The position numbers and the translations under genes are program-made. This document shows positions 57,079-64,000 of a stretch of 64,000 bases of DNA, in pieces. This DNA comes from Watersipora subatra. Lineage: Eukaryota; Bryozoa; Gymnolaemata; Cheilostomatida; Watersiporidae. Numbering within the stretch: position 1 is the first letter of the stretch; each line of letters starts with the position of its first letter. The stretch covers positions 18,995,452 through 19,059,451 of the forward strand of contig NC_088712.1 of NCBI RefSeq assembly GCF_963576615.1. The letters run 5' to 3'. The notes under the pieces were generated by a model that saw only the letters and a list, made by a program, of their open reading frames with translations, searched no databases and was not told the origin of the DNA.

Positions 57079-59399
57079 ATAAAACCTCTAATTGAATGCC
57101 ACCTCTATTTTAACGCCACCTCCAATTGACCACCACCCATAGAGAAGGGTTGACAAAATAGTCTGCCACTCTCCAATTGAACGCCACCTCCATTTGAATG
57201 CCACTTTGACATTATTTGATCTTTATGAGCCTATAATATCAATTGAGCAGTAGAAAAGTGTTCACAAAATCATATTAATGATGAATCGTTTATATCAATA
57301 TCAGTTAATTATCTTGTTGTCTAACTCCGAAGCTTTTAATTTTTTTCGTTAAAACTTTAAAAGCAACACCGTAGCAATAATCAATAACAGTCACAGGCTA
57401 GTAGTAGCTCTCTGTTTAATGCGGTCTTTCCACTTCGAAGTAGTCTACGTTTATAATTAAAAAACGCTCAAACTTACAATGGTAGATGAACTTTAACAGC
57501 AACGCTATAGTAATAATTACTGTCTCAGGCTAATAGTGGTTCTTTGTTTAACGTGGTCCTGATACTTCGAAGTACCATTATAAAAAGTACAAAAAAGGTT
57601 TAAATTTACGATGGTAGATGGAACTTAGAAAGCAACGCCATAGAAATAACTCCTAACTGTCTCAGGCTAATACCAGTAATTTTTTGTTTAACACGGTCTT
57701 AATACTTCGAAGGACATAGCCTACATATAAAAACTGGTTCTCAAGTTTTGGACCAAAGGGGACGTTTAGTGTGAGTTGAACTTCTACGTGTTGCATTAGT
57801 GCTAAATGCAGCACGTGAAAGTTTGCTCTCCCAAAAATTGTTTTGACGCTAATATCGACAAGTTCAGCAGTGCAGAAGAAGAGTGGAGGCCAGAAGATAT
57901 TGGGGAAGGTATTGGACAACTAGAAGATGTTCGTTCCATCGAAAGCAACAATCAGAACGCAGCTATCCGAGCAAACATTAGAAATGTTTCTGTTTAAAAA
58001 ATGTTAATTTTTGTTTCTGCATGTAATATAAGTATGGTTCGTTTATGTCACTTGTTCATAAATATATATTTGTATCATTTGATAGATTATTGTTGTATAC
58101 CTGTGGTGAAATTACGTGGTCAGGCTATGCATTAGCGAATCATTAATATAATGCTGTTTGTCAAGCGCAGGTCTTTGTCTTTCCGGAGAGTTAGCTTCTC
58201 TCGGAATCTTGCAAAGTTATTGATAGCCTGTGTTCCGCACTTGCTTGTCAACTGTAAGCGATGAGGTTACCATTATTCTTGATGAATACCGGCTCATAAA
58301 AGAGCTAAGGTTAGGGTAACTAGAAGATTGCTAGCTTTTCTTCTCTTTAGGAAAGCCGAGGTATTAAAAAGGAGAGAGAGCTTTTACGAGGATCGACGTG
58401 TAATTCAGTTGATTTTCTTTCACGGCAGACTGTAACAGCTAATGTTTTCATTCTTTTTGGGTATTAATATACGTAAAGTTTTCTGAGTACTTGTGTCGAC
58501 AACGTGAGTTTATCTTTTATTGGTGGCAGGTGATTATTTATTAGATAATATATTTTGTTGTATTGGTCTGCACACTGTCTTCTGTTTGTGTACCGCTCGG
58601 TCTACTTTGGCACTCAGCTAATCACAGGTATTACACAGTCACTGACTAAGGCACGTAGTACGCCAATACTGCCGTATTTATTTAATCGCACTTGGTAAGG
58701 TCAGACAACTTGTAACAGATCCCACATAGTAGTACTTGCAAGTGCCATAAGTTGCTATATTAGCGAGAGGCAAGTGCAAAAGTTCACTACATACCTTATA
58801 AATATGCAAATTTATAGCATTTTATTTAATAGCATTTTTGTGGCTATATTAACACAGCTCACAATGGATCGATGCTCATAAAACTCTACTTCTATTGTAC
58901 ATCAAAAGCTAGTTTTTGCTGCAAACTGTAGCAGACATATCAGTGAGTGCAATGAGCTTTTATTCAACAATGTTGAACATAGAAAAAATAAAAATGTTTT
59001 CAAATTTAGAGTGAAATAAATTCTGAAAATGCCAACAAATTGCAAAGAAGGACACAGGCTATAATGTCATCGGAGGTAAATTGTAAGCAATAGATATTAT
59101 CTGGTAAAGATATTTCTCAGTTTTTGATGCACATTTATTAAGAAATCTTTGACAAGTTAAAGCTAAGTTAGCAGATTTCTTGCATTCAAAATGTTTAAGA
59201 TCGGTCTACCGATAAAGTGAGCAAAATATGGGCGACATTCGCTTCGCCCATAATAGGGCTAAATTTATCTTTCGAAAATCTGACGAGCTAGCTGAAAAAT
59301 AGACCGCCAGCCTCTGTTTGAACACCGCCTCTAGTTGATTGCCACTATAGAAGAAAGGTTGAAAAATTGAGCGCCATGGCATTCAATTAGAGGTTTTAC
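57079..59399. mobile_element. Unassigned inverted-repeat DNA element, 2.3 kb
   Basis: Ends are imperfect inverted repeats: left TAAAACCTCTAATTGAATGC, right GCATTCAATTAGAGGTTTTA, with further subterminal copies of CTCTAATTGAACGCCACC-like words (57080-57210 and 59300-59400). Three diverged tandem units of about 130 bp (GTCTCAGGCTAATAGT ... ACTTCGAAGTA) lie at 57340-57720. A 63-codon frame (57806-57997; MQHVKVCSPKNCFDANIDKF then EEEWRPEDIGEG) may be a remnant of its protein. Superfamily not recognised. Intron 3 of gene B. Confidence 0.65.
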
Positions 59400-59912
59400 G
59401 GCAACTTTACGAAGAAAAGCATCTGGGGCAAGTTGTATCCTCTTTCTTATCTTACAATAAATGCCATAGTGCGACTGTGACTACTGGGGTATAAAATAAG
59501 AAAGAACAGAGACTTTGGTAGTTTGTAGAATCAGACAGCATGCTATCTTTTAGCAATTAAACAGCGTATAGTATAGTGTGCTGTTCTTCATGATATGAGA
59601 TGAAATTTGATTGAAAAATTGACCGTGTGTTTTTTGTTTTATAGTATATATCATCAACCTTCATTCAATTTCTTGCTGACAGCAGAACTCATGTCACTGA
59701 TGGTTTTATGAAATACTGGATGGTTTTAGTGAATATCGGATATAATATTGCTGCTATAAGCTGTGTTGCAGCATATTAAAATTCCAATTAACAAATCTCT
59801 AATATGTCTAGTCAATAGGCTCTCTATCCATTATCTTAATAGAATAACTGATAGAGTTTAGGTAGTGATTTTACGAGCATGAAACACTTCAACATGAACA
59901 ATAACTGCAAAC

Positions 59913-60103
59913 CTGACTATCTCTAGTCCTATGGATAAGTAGAAGCATGGCTTCTGTTTCATCATCAAAGTCAGCCTGTACTTTGGATATTTCTTTGAAG
60001 AGTTTTTCATATTCCTGTTCCTTGGTTGTACTCTCTTCTGTTATCATGGTGCTCAGCAGTGAGGCAGCCAGATCCTGTAGCAACTGGGAGTCATGTGATC
60101 CAC
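59913..60103 (-). CDS. Gene B exon 3: coiled-coil segment 1
   Basis: 191 nt between TGCACAG and GTTTGCAG, phases 1 and 0. Opens G-G-S-H, giving the last B-box 2 ligand, then a charged helix (EEISKV-type, KEQEYEKLFKEISKVQADF). Confidence 0.85.
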
Positions 60104-60780
60104 CTGTGCAATATTATCTTAACTGTTAATATACATGTAACATTACAAATGAATATGTTGTAATGTTGTAAAGATTTGTTGCAAATTTGAATCGGATACA
60201 AGCCTTGTGAATATTTACACGCATGCACTTTGACCTTGAACTGCTGAATAGGTATGTGTTAAATCAAGTTGAAAGAAGAGATGAAAAAAATATGTTGATT
60301 TTCAAAAAAAATCTTGTCAAAGAATTTGGAATTTGCTCTCAGTGGGCAGTAAAACTTTAATAATTGGGTGTTTTATACTTTCGTTAACAATCCTCATTAT
60401 ATCAGTAGAAATATTTGCATCCAGCATACCAATATCAACAAAGTCAGGTTTAAACCTTTTGTATGTTTTTAATAATCTTAATAAGAAAGCATTTTTTATT
60501 CAAAAGAACAATGCATTGTTTTAGATTCAGGATAAACTCATAGTTTCATTTAAAATTGTGTATCCGATAATCAGCCAGCCAATCAGGACAAAGCAGCTGG
60601 TGTAAAAATCAAGCACTCCTTATATACTCTAATACACGAACAGTTACCACTAGCGTCACCTGCAACAGCACTGCCTGTGGATATACCTACTAATTCTTTC
60701 CATATTTTTTCAGTTTACTTCAGTCTTTAAATGTCTTCTTGTTATCTAGAATATGCATGGCGTTTACTCAACAAACTCAC

Positions 60781-60964
60781 CTTTCTCACATTTGGTTGAA
60801 TCCGCAACACACTTCATACAGCTGATGGTATGGCAGACCTTACATCCCAATACAAGTGGCTGTTTCTCATGTTTTGTACAGATATCTGGCTTATGTTGGC
60901 TCTCCTTTGACATAAACTGGTGCATGGAAATTGTATGATGGTCATCTAGGACAATGTCATGGTG
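60781..60964 (-). CDS. Gene B exon 2: B-box 2 zinc finger
   Basis: 184 nt between TCTTCCAG and GTGAGTTT, phases 0 and 1. C-T-K-H, C-K-V-C, C-M-K-C and a later Cys give C-x2-H-x8-C-x2-C-x4-C-x2-C, as in gene A. Confidence 0.87.
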
Positions 60965-61576
60965 CTGGAAGAAAGAAATCATGGTTAAAGTAGGATTTCT
61001 ATCATAGTAATTGGTGAAGCTAGTGAAGAGATTCAAGAGATTGCTGAAAGGCTTGTGTTATGTAGATCCTCAACGTTTGATGATGTTAAGGATGATTTTA
61101 GATGAGTTCTACAACTAGAAAGAAAATTGTTTGGGCCCACACGATTTAATGACAAAGTCTAGTATGGTCATTTAATAGTGGATATTTACATGCATATTGG
61201 TGCATTGATAAAAGCCATGGTGTTATTAAAGACCTCAAAACCCAGGTTGCAATCTTGTACAACAAAATATAGCAGCATGAGACTCGGCAGTTTGGCTTTA
61301 TAAAAAGTAGAAAGACTATTAGTAGCCTGAATAAACTGCTAGAGAGAGCAAAGACCATATATAATATGACTGTTCTCTACAGAAGTCAGAAGTATATAAG
61401 CCTGACCATCATATCAACCTCATTACCAAGCAACAGATTCAAATTGACCTTCCCCTGTTTGGTATATTTGAGACAGGATCTGTCTTCCTAAATAATACTG
61501 ACTGCATTTTATAGTCACTGTTAAACAGAATGCAGGTTCATGTACTGACTAGTGGATTCCCTGCTCTACTACTCAA
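60965..61576. other. Intron 1 of gene B, part
   Basis: A plus-strand helical stretch (RKTISSLNKLLERAKTIYN, around 61310) is open for a short distance but lacks context. No supported feature. Confidence 0.3.
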
Positions 61577-61918
61577 GCCTGGTTCCCATATACTCTGCAA
61601 GCACCGGTGACAGCACTGCAGAGCTATCAACAAATAAATGTGAACCTATGTGCCGAGTACCACTGGTAGTTGGTGGCAGTCGACACAAGGGTTCAGCGCT
61701 GTTCAACAAAACGCAAAGACCCGCAAGCAAAACCATTCCGAAATGTACTGTACAGGTGATAGTCACAATTTGCAAAACGGCATGGTGGGTGAAAATTTTT
61801 TATGCATTCATCAGCAATGCAGCTTCAGGTGAACAGAAGTCGCTAATCCTAGAGCCCGCAAATGTTTTGCTGTGCAAAACTACCGCTGGGGTCCCGCGCA
61901 GCCAATATGGGAACCAGA
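61577..61918. mobile_element. Small MITE with CTGGTTCCCATAT termini
   Basis: Left CCTGGTTCCCATATACTC and right GCCAATATGGGAACCAGA form inverted ends about 342 bp apart. The inside is richer in GC than the surroundings and gives a misleading plus frame of 136 codons. No transposase and no clear target duplication. Confidence 0.6.
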
Positions 61919-62341
61919 CTTTATCAGGACAGTCTCAAACAAAAGGAATTCTTGTGATTTAAAGGACGCAACAATGAGAAATAGCTAGCATCATAATGAA
62001 CCTCTGGTGATCTGAAATGGATCAGGTTGTTTCCTGTCGCGGCCAGGTTATAACTTTGTGTGAACAGTTCAGTAAAGGGTGTGAAAGTTATATCGCTAAA
62101 TGATCAGCGCTTGGCAGCGTCAACCCTATCGCTATATATAATCTAAGTGAATATTTAAAGAGAGAGGCATTGCAGCTGGTTAATACAAGTAAACAACTGG
62201 ACTATTCTATTAATATACATTGAATGGCAGGACTAAACAACAATAGCTATGATGCCACATGAAATGATGTGCATGTGACAAGCTAAATTCTGAAGGTATG
62301 AATTCTAACAGCAAAACCTAAACCAACTACTTCTGACATAC

Positions 62342-62495
62342 TTCCAGATGCTCTTGGCAGAATTTTCTGCCACAATCCGTACAGTAAGATAAGGCGAGTC
62401 ACTTGTGTTGTCTTTTCTTGGTACAAATTTCGCACAGCCTTGCGCTATCAATGCCATAGTCTGGCAATGACGCAGGTGACACCTTATACACCTTC
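62342..62495 (-). pseudogene. Gene B exon 1 (B-box 1) with in-frame TGA
   Basis: 154 nt between TTCTTTAG and GTATGTC; phase 2 in, phase 0 out, as in gene A. Linker KVYKVSPASLPDYGIDSARL, then C-E-I-C, thirteen positions, C-T-D-C, then C-Q-E-H: the B-box 1 pattern with spacing identical to gene A. Codon 32 of the exon is TGA (62399-62401) inside the C-x13-C loop. A C-to-T change in CGA would explain it. Zinc ligands on both sides are intact, so the lesion looks recent. Confidence 0.8.
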
Positions 62496-63327
62496 CTAAA
62501 GAAGAAGAGCTTGCATATAATATAACCCAATTTGAAAAATGTACACGCAAATTTTATAAAAAGATTAGATTGTTATATGCTATGTTATATATAAGGTACC
62601 CACTCACATAGATGTGCTAATGTGGTAAAATAATTTGGGGCAGCTCACATCTTTTCAAGTAACATTATGTACAAATGCCAATGAGTTATTTTTCGTTATC
62701 GTATAGAAGGCATTATAGGTCTGCCTGTTAGATTTTCTGTCCCAAAGCAATCTATATTTCCGGATTGTCACAAAAAAGAAGGTGTCGATGGTTAGGGAAC
62801 CAAATTAATAAGCTATATGGAAAATATTTGAACCGTGCATCAGTCGATATTGTGGTCTTGGCATAAATGTGTGTGCAGTATTTTGTGATAGTCTGAAAGT
62901 TAGTATATTTAAAACAAATGTTGTCGCTATACAAAAGGGAAAGGCTCTGACATCCATAATGCAACTCCTCGGTTTTGACATTTCAAAACTGAGGAATTGT
63001 ATAAAAAGTATATCTCGGTGCATAAAAAGTATATCAAATGAAACTGATTTCTTACAAAAGTTACAATGGAAATTGTAATCACTACAAAAATGATCAAATT
63101 TCTATCAATTAAATATACATGAATTTTTTGTCATTGGTCAATAATGAAGGAGTGTGATCATAGAGAAGGGTAGCTATCATTCAGCTTTTGTTTCATTAAT
63201 TGTAAAACTTGTTATTTGTTCCTGTTGTCAGTTATTTAGATCACTTCAGACCAAAACAATGTTGACTTGTCATAAACGTCTAAGCTGAAAAACTATCGAC
63301 TTGTCCTACCAGCGATGTCATTGAATA
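62496..63327. other. Upstream of gene B B-box 1 exon, no RING exon found
   Basis: Searched on the minus strand for a C-x2-C ... C-x-H-x2-C-x2-C pattern without success. Presumably intron. Confidence 0.4.
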
Positions 63328-63857
63328 TTAACCCTTTGAACCCGGGCCATTTTTGTCAATGTGTGTCAGCTCCCCTGGCCAATTTGTCCAACGATCCAAA
63401 GTTTTCAAACTTGTATTAGGTGTATCTAAATGTGCTCAAAATCCAATGATATTTGATAAAACACTAATAAAAAAGCCGTACAACCTACAGCAAACACCAT
63501 CGAACAGAAAAAAAAACAGTATCTCACCATTATTTTGAGTAAAACTATAAAAGCTCGTTTAATTTTACGAAACTCGCAAAGGATTTTCTGTAGTATCATA
63601 TCCATTGAGTACATATTCATCATTATTTCATGTCTTGCAACATACTGGACAATTATAGTTAGTATGAAAACTGTTACAAATAGAAATGAAGTTTCTGGTC
63701 TAACATCCTGAACAATAATTAATTTTATTGGTTTGCGCTGTTACTTAGAAACAGTTTTTGTAAACAAAGTCATGCGAATGCCGGCATTGCGGTGGTTAGG
63801 GATTCTGACACACCCTACAGAATGCCGGAAAGATGGCCATTAGGGTTCAAAGGGTTA
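63328..63857 (+). repeat. TTAA-type MITE family 3, complete copy
   Basis: 530 bp. Left TTAACCCTTTGAACCCGGGC and right AGGGTTCAAAGGGTTA are perfect 15-bp inverted termini. Shares TTCTGACACACCCTA with the copies at 1957 and 27298. Confidence 0.8.
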
Positions 63858-64000
63858 CAATTATCTGATGGACTACTTCAACAAAGAGGGCCTTCTAAAA
63901 CATTAACAGAGCTAACAAACGAATGCTTTGTCGCCAAAGTATTCCCAAACAAAGTTAAAACATACAATGTTAGCATCAGAGTATTGTTAAATACTACTTA

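Larger units (their letters stand above)
51311..62495 (-). other. Gene B: second TRIM-like gene (gene span, 5' end outside)
   Basis: Coding exons at 62342-62495 (B-box 1), 60781-60964 (B-box 2), 59913-60103 and 56789-56959 (coiled coil), 53914-54022 (linker), 52064-52774 (propeller) and 51311-51435 (terminal). Phases 1/0, 0/1, 1/0, 0/0, 0/1, 1/1 match gene A exactly. The RING exon was not found between 62496 and 64000 and probably lies beyond. One in-frame TGA in the B-box 1 exon (62399-62401) means the copy is either recently pseudogenised, polymorphic, or starts downstream of that exon. All other exons are open. Confidence 0.82.

Noticed and set aside
61552..61962. 136-codon plus frame and overlapping minus frame
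   Set aside because: Both lie inside a small inverted-repeat MITE with raised GC; no recognisable protein family.

Overview
The window is AT-rich DNA from an animal, most likely a marine invertebrate and perhaps a lophotrochozoan such as a bryozoan or mollusc. The phylum is inferred, not proven. The signs are spliced genes with GT/AG introns, TRIM-type RING/B-box proteins with a beta-propeller tail, and a dense, nested population of eukaryotic transposons: BEL/Pao, Penelope-like, LINE, a Kolobok-like THAP element, mariner, a pogo-like MITE and TTAA-flanked MITEs. There is no operon, Shine-Dalgarno or other bacterial organisation.

Two paralogous multi-exon TRIM-like genes lie in tandem on the minus strand and frame the window. 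Gene A (19020 down to 300, running off the left edge) has exons for RING, B-box 1, B-box 2, two coiled-coil segments, a short linker and a propeller; its terminal exon lies outside. Gene B (62495 down to 51311, RING exon off the right edge) has the matching exons plus a terminal exon with stop codon and poly(A) signal. Matching exons have the same splice phases and nearly the same lengths (160/154, 193/184, 197/191, 171/171, 109/109, 717/711 nt), which strongly supports the hand-built models. Gene B carries an in-frame TGA in its B-box 1 exon.

Gene A introns hold two 14-bp minisatellites (about 0.5 kb, and about 1.7 kb in intron 1), a LINE reverse-transcriptase fragment, and several medium-repeat copies, some nested. 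Between the genes lie unannotatable sequence, several copies of a roughly 0.7-kb TTAA-flanked MITE, and a degenerate 7.8-kb BEL/Pao retrotransposon (27831-35625) that split one of those MITEs. Next come a 4.07-kb Kolobok-like element (36829-40897; perfect TTAA duplication, THAP domain, broken transposase, and an apparently intact antisense two-exon gene with a P2X7-tail-like zinc domain), a 5'-truncated Penelope-like element with a GIY-YIG domain (44.6-45.7 kb), a 21-bp minisatellite, and the last two exons of a possible unknown plus-strand gene (47.3-47.6 kb).

Gene B introns hold a pogo-like MITE, a CA-rich tract, another TTAA MITE, a mariner-like element with unusually long inverted repeats, a 2.3-kb unassigned inverted-repeat element and a small MITE. 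The two TRIM genes probably act as E3 ligase or scaffold proteins. The rest is mobile DNA in varying states of decay, with the Kolobok-like element's antisense gene the most unusual content.
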